The notes: generated by a model not told the origin, from the letters alone. Numbered from the stretch's first letter, positions 1-4,986 are shown. The stretch: DNA of 5,564 bases from Neisseriaceae bacterium (GCA_017446355.1 JAFSQZ010000227.1:1-5564), one strand, 5' to 3'. Program-made: numbers and translations.

Positions 1-1
1 G

Positions 2-259
2 TGTTTTAAGACAAAAAATATGGGTACTATAACTACTGCAAAAGCGAGTAGTTTGATGCACAGTCCAAGTTTTACTTATCATCCAGATGGTAAATGTGTT
101 GATGTATCACGCATTTATGGCTGGGAAATGCCTGCCAAAAATGTATTGAAATTTGGTGTGGTTTATTCATCAGAAATTTCTGGCGAAACAAGAAAGTGTA
201 AAGTTGAAATGCGACATGAAGATGATGAATGGCTTGTTTATGAGCATTGGATTTCTTAA
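2..259 (+). CDS. Unrecognised protein, C-terminal part (probably 5'-truncated by the window edge)
   Basis: I do not recognise this protein and assign no function. The frame is open from base 2 to the TAA at 257-259. The first ATG is at 20 (79 codons from there), but it has only a weak purine stretch upstream (AAGA near 8-11) and the frame stays open to the window edge, so the gene may begin outside the window. The visible product is soluble-looking: no signal peptide, no membrane segment, and two cysteines (in GKCVDVS and RKCKVEM). The C-terminal part, with alternating hydrophobic and charged residues ending in DDEWLVYEHWIS, suggests beta strands. It converges on the Sel1-repeat gene across a 252-bp gap. 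Codon use is AT-rich like its neighbours. A small immunity-type or phage-derived protein is possible but unsupported. Confidence 0.5.
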   Translation, partial: CFKTKNMGTITTAKASSLMHSPSFTYHPDGKCVDVSRIYGWEMPAKNVLKFGVVYSSEISGETRKCKVEMRHEDDEWLVYEHWIS

Positions 260-283
260 TCCATTTTAAATCTGTTATTGCGC

Positions 284-303
284 GTTTTAAATAACGTTAA
301 AAC
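284..303 (+). terminator. Weak AT-rich hairpin after the first gene
   Basis: GTTTTAA (284-290) and TTAAAAC (297-303) form a 7-bp stem with a 6-base loop, 25 bases after the stop of the first gene. There is no T-run after it, so a role in termination is only a guess. Confidence 0.2.
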
Positions 304-314
304 AAGGCGATTTT

Positions 315-326
315 CTGAATATTTAG
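315..326 (+). repeat. Left copy of 12-bp direct repeat flanking the palindromic element
   Basis: CTGAATATTTAG occurs here and again at 479-490, exactly bracketing the element at 327-478. The match stops at both ends (T versus C before it, G versus A after it), so it is exactly 12 bp. It may be a target-site duplication. Confidence 0.6.
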
Positions 327-478
327 GCTGAAACCTTTGCAAAACTTGTCATTCTGAACTTTTCGCAGAAAAGTGAAGAATCTCATTCTTTGTTTGATAA
401 AGATTTTTCCCTTTCACTTCGTTCAAGGTCAAAATGACAAATAGTACAAAGTAGGGTTTTGCAAAGGTTTCAGGCTGC
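327..478 (+). mobile_element. MITE-like palindromic element, copy 1
   Basis: This is a non-coding repeat with perfect 18-bp terminal inverted repeats: 328-345 (CTGAAACCTTTGCAAAAC) and 456-473. Inside, the palindrome continues imperfectly: TTGTCATT (346-353) against AATGACAA (433-440), TGAAC (355-359) against GTTCA (421-425), and an AAGTGAA/TTCACTT pair further in. The single strand could fold into one long imperfect hairpin. It encodes no protein. A second copy lies inverted at 4465-4599, and the two share an exact 37-nt arm (331-367 here). It is bracketed by 12-bp direct repeats. It sits between convergent gene ends, where such a hairpin would be tolerated and could act as a transcription barrier. 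Any mobilising transposase would be elsewhere. Element limits are inferred from the direct repeats; the core is 331-470. Confidence 0.65.
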
Positions 479-483
479 CTGAA
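472..483 (+). repeat. DNA uptake sequence (AGGCTGCCTGAA)
   Basis: An exact match to the Simonsiella-type DUS, recognised in Neisseriaceae by the minor pilin ComP during transformation. It overlaps the right end of the palindromic element and the start of the right direct repeat. On the other strand the overlapping 469-480 reads AGGCAGCCTGAA, a Kingella-type variant, because the motif is nearly self-complementary. Confidence 0.8.
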
Positions 484-490
484 TATTTAG
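479..490 (+). repeat. Right copy of 12-bp direct repeat flanking the palindromic element
   Basis: CTGAATATTTAG, identical to 315-326. Its first five bases are also the end of the DUS at 472-483, so chance similarity is not excluded. Confidence 0.6.
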
Positions 491-511
491 ATATTTAATA
501 AAATCAATAAA

Positions 512-1078
512 TTAAACACCTAATTCTGTTAATTTATTTAAAGCATCAACAGCTGCCTGATGTTGAAGTTTTTCAGCTTTTTGCCACCAATAACGCGCAT
601 GTTGAAAACGTTGTCCGTTGGCGTATAGTACGCCTAAATTAAAACAAGCGTCTGCGTGATTTTGTCGGGCTGCCATTTCAAACCAGTCGGCAGCGGTTTC
701 GTTGTTTTGGGTAACGCCGTATCCCATATGGTATGCCCAAGCAAGGTTGTTTTGTGATTCTGCGTTACCTGCTTTTGCGGCTTGTTCCCACCAATACACG
801 GCTTGTTGCCAGTTTTGTTCTTGTTGATACACTAAACCCAAGTGGTGTTGCGCTTCCACTAAACCTGCTTGTGCTGCGTGTACGCACCAAGTTCGCGCTT
901 GTTCTTCATCTTTTTCTACACCTTGACCATTGGTATACAACACAGCTAAATTAAACATCGCTTGCGCTTTGTTTTTGGCGGCCATTCTGCGCCAACAAGC
1001 AGCCGCAAGTTTGAAATCGCCTTGCTCGTACGCAATCATTCCTTCATCTTTTTCAATATCGTTTTCGTTATTTTCCAT
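512..1078 (-). CDS. Sel1-like (tetratricopeptide-type) repeat protein
   Basis: This 188-residue protein is built almost wholly of Sel1-like repeats, helix-turn-helix units that form a solenoid for protein-protein contact. Four units can be read: about 38-72 (AMFNLAVLYTNGQGV), 73-104 (LGLVYQQEQNWQQAVYWWEQA), 105-140 (NNLAWAYHMGYGV) and 141-172 (FNLGVLYANGQRF). Units 1 and 3 have the long form with the GxGV turn; units 2 and 4 are shorter. The N-terminus is acidic (ENNENDIEKDE) with a degenerate half unit at 13-36. I see no signal peptide, lipobox or membrane segment, so a cytoplasmic adaptor is likely. The ATG at 1078 is preceded by AGGA about six bases upstream, which supports this start. It is transcribed divergently from gmk. 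Partner and process are not visible from sequence. Confidence 0.88.
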   Translation of the reverse strand: MENNENDIEKDEGMIAYEQGDFKLAAACWRRMAAKNKAQAMFNLAVLYTNGQGVEKDEEQARTWCVHAAQAGLVEAQHHLGLVYQQEQNWQQAVYWWEQAAKAGNAESQNNLAWAYHMGYGVTQNNETAADWFEMAARQNHADACFNLGVLYANGQRFQHARYWWQKAEKLQHQAAVDALNKLTELGV

Positions 1079-1122
1079 TGGATTTCCTAATCAAAGTTGC
1101 CCAAAAGAGATAAATAGTCATC

Positions 1123-1131
1123 ACTATAACA
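1123..1131 (-). promoter_or_regulatory. Candidate extended -10 promoter for the Sel1-repeat gene
   Basis: On the minus strand this reads TGTTATAGT, an extended -10 (TGn plus TATAGT, 5/6 to TATAAT). It lies about 45 bases upstream of the Sel1-gene ATG. No good -35 is visible at the usual distance; an extended -10 can do without one. The site lies back to back with the candidate gmk promoter, so polymerases on the two strands may compete. Confidence 0.35.
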
Positions 1132-1148
1132 CGATTGCACATTTACTG

Positions 1149-1178
1149 CTGACGCAAAATAAACATTTATGCCATAAT
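1149..1178 (+). promoter_or_regulatory. Candidate sigma-70 promoter for gmk
   Basis: CTGACG (1149-1154, 4/6 to TTGACA) and CATAAT (1173-1178, 5/6 to TATAAT) are separated by 18 bp. Transcription would begin near 1185, giving a leader of about 30 bases that contains the gmk ribosome binding site. Confidence 0.4.
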
Positions 1179-1215
1179 TTCACCTATTTGATGAAACAGA
1201 TGAAAGGTGTTGATG

Positions 1216-1833
1216 ATGCGTACAACAAGACAAGGCAATATTTTTATTATCTCTGCTGCATCGGGTACAGGTAAAACAACTTTGGTTTCGCGTTTGGTGG
1301 ATAAAAACCAAGATATTCGCGTTTCTGTGTCGCATACTACGCGTGCGCCTCGTGCAGGTGAAGAACACGGTAAACATTATTATTTTGTGGACGAAGCAGC
1401 ATTTTTGGATTTGGTGGGGCAGGGTGCGTTTTTAGAACATGCCGAAGTGTTTGGTCATTTTTATGGCACCAGTATGGCAAAGGTAACAGAACTTTGCCAG
1501 CAAGGTTTTGATGTGATTTTAGAAATTGATATACAAGGGGCAACCCAAGTGCGCCAAGCGTTGCCAAGTGCGAAAAGTATTTTTATTTTGCCACCCTCGT
1601 TGGAAGTGTTGGCACAGCGTTTAAATAATCGTCAAACCGATAGTGAAGATGTGATTGCACGTCGCTTGGCTTTGGCTACCGAAGAAATTAGCCATGCGCT
1701 GTCATTTGATTACGTGGTGGTGAATGATGATTTAGATGAAGCCGAAGCAGCATTGACCCATATTATTCACGCAGCGCGTTATGAACAGATACACCAAAGT
1801 CAAATGATTGAAAAAGTGTTGCAAAATCAATAA
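1216..1833 (+). CDS. gmk: Guanylate kinase
   Basis: Guanylate kinase (ATP + GMP = ADP + GDP) is cytoplasmic and essential for GTP supply. Numbered from the ATG at 1216 the protein has 205 residues, the usual length. The P-loop SGTGKTT is at 16-22 with Lys20. The GMP-binding region SHTTRAPRAGE is at 39-49 (Ser39, Arg43, Arg46), followed by Tyr55, Glu74 and Tyr83 in HFYGTS. The Walker-B-like strand ILEIDIQGA is at 101-109 with Asp105, and the Arg-rich lid lies around RLNNRQTDSEDVIARRL. The frame is open further upstream through GTG 1207, TTG 1210 and ATG 1213. AAAGG at 1203-1207 lies 5 bases before ATG 1213 and 8 before ATG 1216; I chose 1216 for spacing and because MRTTRQGN has a usual N-terminal length. 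It is followed by a terminator and then rpoZ and spoT, the conserved proteobacterial order. Confidence 0.97.
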   Translation: MRTTRQGNIFIISAASGTGKTTLVSRLVDKNQDIRVSVSHTTRAPRAGEEHGKHYYFVDEAAFLDLVGQGAFLEHAEVFGHFYGTSMAKVTELCQQGFDVILEIDIQGATQVRQALPSAKSIFILPPSLEVLAQRLNNRQTDSEDVIARRLALATEEISHALSFDYVVVNDDLDEAEAALTHIIHAARYEQIHQSQMIEKVLQNQ

Positions 1834-1846
1834 AAATCAGTAGAAT
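1819..1846 (+). promoter_or_regulatory. Candidate promoter at the end of gmk for rpoZ-spoT
   Basis: TTGCAA (1819-1824, 4/6 to TTGACA) and TAGAAT (1841-1846, 5/6 to TATAAT) are spaced by 16 bp and overlap the last codons of gmk. Only 23 bases separate the gmk terminator's T-run from rpoZ, too few for a normal promoter. Expression of rpoZ therefore needs either readthrough or a start such as this one, upstream of the terminator. Confidence 0.3.
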
Positions 1847-1860
1847 AAATCGTTTTTCGG

Positions 1861-1879
1861 TTTTCAGGCAGCCTGAAAA
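1861..1879 (+). repeat. DUS palindrome (overlapping uptake sequences on both strands)
   Basis: TTTTCAGGCAGCCTGAAAA is a perfect palindrome around a central A. It contains the exact uptake sequence on the minus strand (1863-1874) and the variant AGGCAGCCTGAA on the plus strand (1866-1877). It can fold alone, but bases 1862-1873 are also fully complementary to the left arm of the following terminator (1909-1920). Confidence 0.75.
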
Positions 1880-1907
1880 GAAACCAGGATTAAAAAACAG
1901 GATTAAA

Positions 1908-1962
1908 GGGCTGCCTGAAAAATGTATCTGTGCTGACTGGTTGTTTCAGGCAGCCTTTTTTT
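1908..1962 (+). terminator. Rho-independent terminator of gmk made from two inverted DUS units
   Basis: GGCTGCCTGAAA (1909-1920) pairs perfectly over 12 bp with TTTCAGGCAGCC (1944-1955). The loop has 23 bases and seven Ts follow (1956-1962). The right arm is an exact uptake sequence on the minus strand (1945-1956). The left arm (1908-1919) matches it at 11 of 12 bases, with G for A at the first position. Paired inverted DUS used as terminators are well known in Neisseriaceae. Confidence 0.85.
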
Positions 1963-1985
1963 AGAAATTTTTAGAAAGAAGCATT

Positions 1986-2192
1986 ATGGCACGTATTGTT
2001 ATAGATGATTGTTTACCTCACATTCCTAACCACTTTGATTTAACGTTGGCAGCTGCACGTCGTGCGCGACAATTAGAAAACGGTACAACACCTTTGGTGG
2101 AAGATGTGCGAAACGATAAACCAACGGTAACCGCTTTACGTGAAATTGCTGCTGGTCAAGTAGACGTTAGTATTTTAGAAAAAAACAGATAA
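1986..2192 (+). CDS. rpoZ: DNA-directed RNA polymerase omega subunit
   Basis: Omega is the small RNA polymerase subunit that binds and helps fold beta-prime, and in proteobacteria it forms part of a (p)ppGpp binding site. The 68-residue length fits the Neisseriaceae form, which is shorter than the E. coli one. It starts MARIVIDDCL and carries the family core NHFDLTLAAARRARQLENG (about 15-33), then DKPTVTALREIAAGQV (about 44-59). The ATG at 1986 is preceded by the purine stretch AAAGAAG (1975-1981), a modest ribosome binding site. It lies downstream of the gmk terminator and 35 bp upstream of spoT with no clear terminator between, so rpoZ and spoT are probably co-transcribed. Confidence 0.97.
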   Translation: MARIVIDDCLPHIPNHFDLTLAAARRARQLENGTTPLVEDVRNDKPTVTALREIAAGQVDVSILEKNR

Positions 2193-2208
2193 TTGTTTTA
2201 AAACAATT
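2191..2208 (+). repeat. 18-bp AT-rich palindrome between rpoZ and spoT
   Basis: AATTGTTTTAAAACAATT is a perfect palindrome overlapping the rpoZ stop codon. The ten bases AATTGTTTTA (2191-2200) recur directly at 2205-2214, just before the spoT ribosome binding site. It is too AT-rich to be a strong terminator hairpin and could be a weak operator or an RNA-processing site. The function is unknown. Confidence 0.4.
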
Positions 2209-2227
2209 GTTTTAGAAAGGATTTTTT

Positions 2228-4393
2228 ATGTCTTCGCCCGTTCCCCCTGACCCTGCCGTCATCTATGATGAGATTACCGCAAAAGTTCGCGATGCACTTT
2301 TTGCAGAAGCTGCTTTATATTTAAATCAAACAGATTTGGCATTGGTGGAAAAAGCGTGTGCATACGCTTTTCGGGCGCATGATGGGCAAAAACGCAGAAG
2401 TGGCGAGCCTTATATTACACACCCTATTGAAGTTACGCTGGAATTGGCGCGTTGGCGTATGGACGTGCAAACCTTGTGTGCAGGTTTGATGCACGATGTT
2501 TTAGAAGACACAGAAATCACCGAAGCACAAATGGCAGAAGAATTTGGTTCAACCATCACCAAAATGGTGGTTTCACTTACCAAATTAGAAGACGAAGAAA
2601 AAAAAGACAAAAGCGAATTACAAGCCAGTAATTTACGCCGTTTAGTGGTGTCTATGCTGAATGAGCCACGTGTGATTGTCGTTAAACTGTCTGACCGTTT
2701 ACACAATATGCGTACCATTAGTGCACAACGAGCCGAAAGCAAAATGCGCAGTGCTATGGAAACATTTAATGTTTACGCACCCATTGCAGACTTTCTAGGT
2801 TTAAGTGAAGTTTATCGCGAGTTACAAGATTTATCTTTCGCAGCATTGTATCCATTTCGCTATCGTGCATTAGCGAACAATATGGAAAAATTTCGTGCAG
2901 AACGTAAAGCGTTTATTGATGGCTTTATGGATAAAATTCGTGATTTATTGAGCGAGCATAATATCCACGCCGAAGTATATGGACGCGAACGCAGTCTTTA
3001 TAGCATCTACCAAAAACATAAAAACAACAGAAAAGGAAGATTTGAAGATTGGCGAGATGTATACGGCTTTCGTGTGATTGTGGACAGTGTAGATGAATGT
3101 TATCTGGCTTTGGGTATCTTACACCGCCACTATCCACCTCAATTAAACAAATTCAAAGATTACATTGCGCTACCAAAAAGCAATGGCTATCAAAGTTTAC
3201 ACACCTCTTTACGCGTAACCAACGCTTTGCATCCTTTAAAAGTGCAAATTCGCACCAAAGAGATGAATAGAAAAGCCGAAAAAGGCTTTATTAGTGATAT
3301 TGTTGCAGGCAGCAGTGCTGATGTACATCATATTCAAGTATTGTTAGAAGAAATCCGTCAATTGGATAAAGACAGTGAAGATGATCGCGATTTCGTCAAC
3401 AATATCACGGCAGACTTGGGTGCGAAATTTTTTGTGTACACACCAAAAGGCAAAGCAATTCCTTTATCGCGAGGCGCAACGCCTATTGATTTTGCTTATG
3501 CGATACATAGTGAAGTGGGTAACAGATGTGCAGGTGCGCTGGTTAATCGTCGCCGAGTATCATTAAACACCAAACTCAATGCAGATGATTGTGTGCAAAT
3601 CATCACTTCACCCACAGCTCACCCTACACCAGAGTGGCTTAATATGGCGGTAACAGGTAATGCGCGAAGCAAAATTCGTGTTTATCTAAATCGTGTCAGC
3701 CGAAATGATGCTTTGGATTTGGGGCGACGAGTATTTGAACACGTTTTAAACAGTGTTGCTCGTCATCATCAACTTAATCCTGAAACATTAGCGAAACAAT
3801 TTGAACAAAAATATTTAAACGAAGAGCGTACTTGGGATAAATTTTATGAAGAAGTTGCGCGTTCACAGGTGTCGCCTGCAAAAATTGCTTTGGGTTTAAA
3901 ACGTTTATTTCAACGGTTATCAGATGAAGCCGATGTTCAACTTGATGCGTTTGCTATTAGTGGTCGAGAAAACAGTCATATTCATTTTGCATCTTGCTGT
4001 TATCCTGTGCCCAAAGATAGTATTAGCGTGTTGTTTAACCAAGAATCAGGCTTTGTGGTTCATCGTGAAGGGTGTGCGCAACTATTAAATGAGGGAAATG
4101 AAAAAAATATTTTAAAAGCCAATTGGGGGGATTTTAACGATTTAGTAACACAAAATTATTTAAGTCATCTACAAATTATTGCCCACGATGGACAAGGTTT
4201 GTTGGCGCAAATTTTGTCTACCATCGCAGAAAAAGGCATTAACCTTGTGAGTATTCATAGTGAAAATATTGAAGGAAGTAACGGCGTTCAGAAAATTAAC
4301 TTATTGTTAGAAGTGCATCATTTAAATGAACTTACCGAAGTGATGACTAAATTAAACAATAATCCCAAAATTCAAGAAGTGGTGCGTTTATAA
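2228..4393 (+). CDS. spoT: RelA/SpoT family (p)ppGpp hydrolase, synthetase domain probably inactive
   Basis: This long RSH protein (721 residues, usual length) controls the alarmone (p)ppGpp in the cytoplasm. Domains in order: HD hydrolase (about 30-200), synthetase (about 245-360), TGS (about 400-461), a conserved Cys region (Cys590, Cys591, His612, Cys616) and a C-terminal ACT domain (645-721). The hydrolase site is complete: Arg56, His65, HDVLEDT at 89-95 (His89, Asp90, Glu93, Asp94), and KLSDRLHN at 153-160 (Asp156, Asn160). The synthetase keeps Asp277, Lys317, Tyr321 and His325. However, the catalytic Glu before VQIRT is Lys338, the usual GRxKD reads NKFKD (307-311), GRxKH reads GRERS (252-256), and the AAHW motif is lost (GFISDIV from 353). 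This suggests hydrolase only; a separate RelA would then make (p)ppGpp. AAGGA at 2217-2221, six bases before ATG 2228, sets the start. The position after rpoZ matches spoT elsewhere. Confidence 0.95.
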   Translation: MSSPVPPDPAVIYDEITAKVRDALFAEAALYLNQTDLALVEKACAYAFRAHDGQKRRSGEPYITHPIEVTLELARWRMDVQTLCAGLMHDVLEDTEITEAQMAEEFGSTITKMVVSLTKLEDEEKKDKSELQASNLRRLVVSMLNEPRVIVVKLSDRLHNMRTISAQRAESKMRSAMETFNVYAPIADFLGLSEVYRELQDLSFAALYPFRYRALANNMEKFRAERKAFIDGFMDKIRDLLSEHNIHAEVYGRERSLYSIYQKHKNNRKGRFEDWRDVYGFRVIVDSVDECYLALGILHRHYPPQLNKFKDYIALPKSNGYQSLHTSLRVTNALHPLKVQIRTKEMNRKAEKGFISDIVAGSSADVHHIQVLLEEIRQLDKDSEDDRDFVNNITADLGAKFFVYTPKGKAIPLSRGATPIDFAYAIHSEVGNRCAGALVNRRRVSLNTKLNADDCVQIITSPTAHPTPEWLNMAVTGNARSKIRVYLNRVSRNDALDLGRRVFEHVLNSVARHHQLNPETLAKQFEQKYLNEERTWDKFYEEVARSQVSPAKIALGLKRLFQRLSDEADVQLDAFAISGRENSHIHFASCCYPVPKDSISVLFNQESGFVVHREGCAQLLNEGNEKNILKANWGDFNDLVTQNYLSHLQIIAHDGQGLLAQILSTIAEKGINLVSIHSENIEGSNGVQKINLLLEVHHLNELTEVMTKLNNNPKIQEVVRL

Positions 4394-4410
4394 ATAATCA
4401 ACACAATCCA

Positions 4411-4442
4411 AAGGCTGCCTGAATTTCAGGCAGCCTTTTTTT
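4411..4442 (+). terminator. Rho-independent terminator of spoT made of an inverted DUS pair
   Basis: Two exact uptake sequences face each other: AGGCTGCCTGAA at 4412-4423 and its reverse complement at 4425-4436. They form a stem of at least 11 bp with a minimal loop (AATTT), followed by seven Ts (4436-4442), 17 bases after the spoT stop. On the minus strand there is only a short T-run, so it mainly ends plus-strand transcripts. Confidence 0.93.
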
Positions 4443-4464
4443 ATTAAGCATAATAATCCGTGTA

Positions 4465-4599
4465 AAAACTTTGTAAAACTCTACTTTTTATTATTCTTAT
4501 TCGTCATTTTGAGTGTTAGCGAAAAATCTTTATAAAACAAAGAATGAGATTTTTCACTTTCTTGCGAAAAGTTCAGAATGACAAGTTTTGCAAAGGTTT
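4465..4599 (-). mobile_element. MITE-like palindromic element, copy 2 (inverted relative to copy 1)
   Basis: Reverse-complemented, this stretch matches the element at 331-470 along its whole length, with small gaps and substitutions. The arm at 4563-4599 is an exact 37-nt match to 331-367 of copy 1. Another exact shared block includes AAACAAAGAATGAGATT. The opposite end (4465-4479, AAAACTTTGTAAAAC) has decayed at two of 15 positions from a perfect inverted repeat. No flanking direct repeat is evident, so this copy looks older. No protein is encoded. It lies in the 325-bp gap between spoT and cydP, which otherwise holds only the spoT terminator and the cydP promoter region. Confidence 0.65.
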
Positions 4600-4657
4600 T
4601 AAATTATCAGATGATGATTTATCAAATGTTTCATAAAGATTTTTAGTGCTGAATAAG

Positions 4658-4697
4658 TTGCGATGTTATATTGTAAGTGTTATGATATAACTATAAT
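4658..4697 (+). promoter_or_regulatory. Candidate promoter(s) of the cyd cluster
   Basis: Two overlapping sigma-70-like candidates are visible. One has TTGCGA (4658-4663) and TATGAT (4681-4686) with a 17-bp spacer. The other has TTGTAA (4671-4676) and a perfect TATAAT (4692-4697) with a 15-bp spacer. Transcription from either would give a cydP leader of only about 15-25 bases. I see no convincing FNR or ArcA site, though oxygen control is usual for this oxidase. Confidence 0.4.
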
Positions 4698-4718
4698 AAC
4701 ATTAGCATATTATAAAAT

Positions 4719-4898
4719 ATGAATAAATATATAAACAATCGTGATTTGCAACGGAAAATTGCTGTCGTTATTGTTGTTAAGTTGATTGTGCTTACCTTGA
4801 TATGGCAGTTTTTTTTCAGTGAAAACAAAGTGAAAGTTGATTCTAAAACAGTGGAACAGCACCTGTTTCAGGCAGCTGAACCTGTGAATAATGAATAA
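4719..4898 (+). CDS. cydP: Small membrane protein upstream of cydA, CydP-type
   Basis: This 59-residue single-pass membrane protein has a short basic N-terminus (NRDLQRK, 7-13), one hydrophobic helix at about 14-33 (IAVVIVVKLIVLTLIWQFFF) and a polar tail (34-59). The layout and position 88 bp before cydA match the small proteins annotated in betaproteobacteria as putative cytochrome bd oxidase small subunit CydP, and the call rests on this context and pattern. It would sit in the inner membrane with the oxidase; its exact role is unknown to me. The Lys in mid-helix (Lys21) is notable, and Trp29 and the FFF end would lie at the membrane border. No Shine-Dalgarno sequence precedes ATG 4719 (the upstream bases are AT-only near the start), so initiation may be weak or leader-dependent. 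It is short enough to be missed by length filters. Confidence 0.75.
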   Translation: MNKYINNRDLQRKIAVVIVVKLIVLTLIWQFFFSENKVKVDSKTVEQHLFQAAEPVNNE

Positions 4899-4919
4899 AA
4901 CGCTTCACTAAATACTAAA

Positions 4920-4956
4920 ACACTCTAGAAAACGGCTTGGTTGTCCGAAAGAGTGT
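4920..4956 (+). other. Intercistronic hairpin between cydP and cydA
   Basis: ACACTCT (4920-4926) pairs with AGAGTGT (4950-4956), and a small inner CGG/CCG stem (4933-4935 with 4945-4947) may stack within the loop. Outside it, A-rich and T-rich flanks can extend the stem with one bulged G. TTTTAT follows. It could be a weak terminator, or an mRNA-stabilising structure setting the cydP:cydA ratio. Confidence 0.35.
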
Positions 4957-4986
4957 GTTTTATCTCATCTCATCAGGAGTTTTTTT

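Noticed and set aside
549..561. DUS-like CAGCTGCCTGAT inside the Sel1-repeat gene
   Set aside because: Several mismatches, including at both ends; it encodes repeat-protein residues and is probably coincidental.
733..954. Open frame on the plus strand opposite the Sel1-repeat gene
   Set aside because: It lies wholly inside a well-supported minus-strand gene, lacks a ribosome binding site and has no recognisable protein character.
930..1274. 114-codon plus-strand frame spanning the Sel1/gmk promoter region
   Set aside because: It covers the antisense of the Sel1-gene start, the divergent promoters and the gmk start; composition looks non-coding.
1885..1907. Direct repeat CAGGATTAAA (1885-1894 and 1898-1907) between gmk and rpoZ
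   Set aside because: Only two 10-bp units in AT-rich DNA, with no array and no associated gene; likely a small local duplication and not a CRISPR or operator array.
2410..2742. 110-codon minus-strand frame inside spoT
   Set aside because: It is antisense to the conserved hydrolase domain and shows no family features of its own.
4604..4626. Possible FNR box upstream of cydP (ATGATGATTTATCAA)
   Set aside because: With the required four-base spacing the left half reads TGATG and not TTGAT, so the site does not fit the consensus.
4867..4880. DUS-like TTTCAGGCAGCTGAA near the end of cydP
   Set aside because: It lacks one C of the uptake core (10 of 12 positions match without a gap) and is explained by the codons for Phe-Gln-Ala-Ala.
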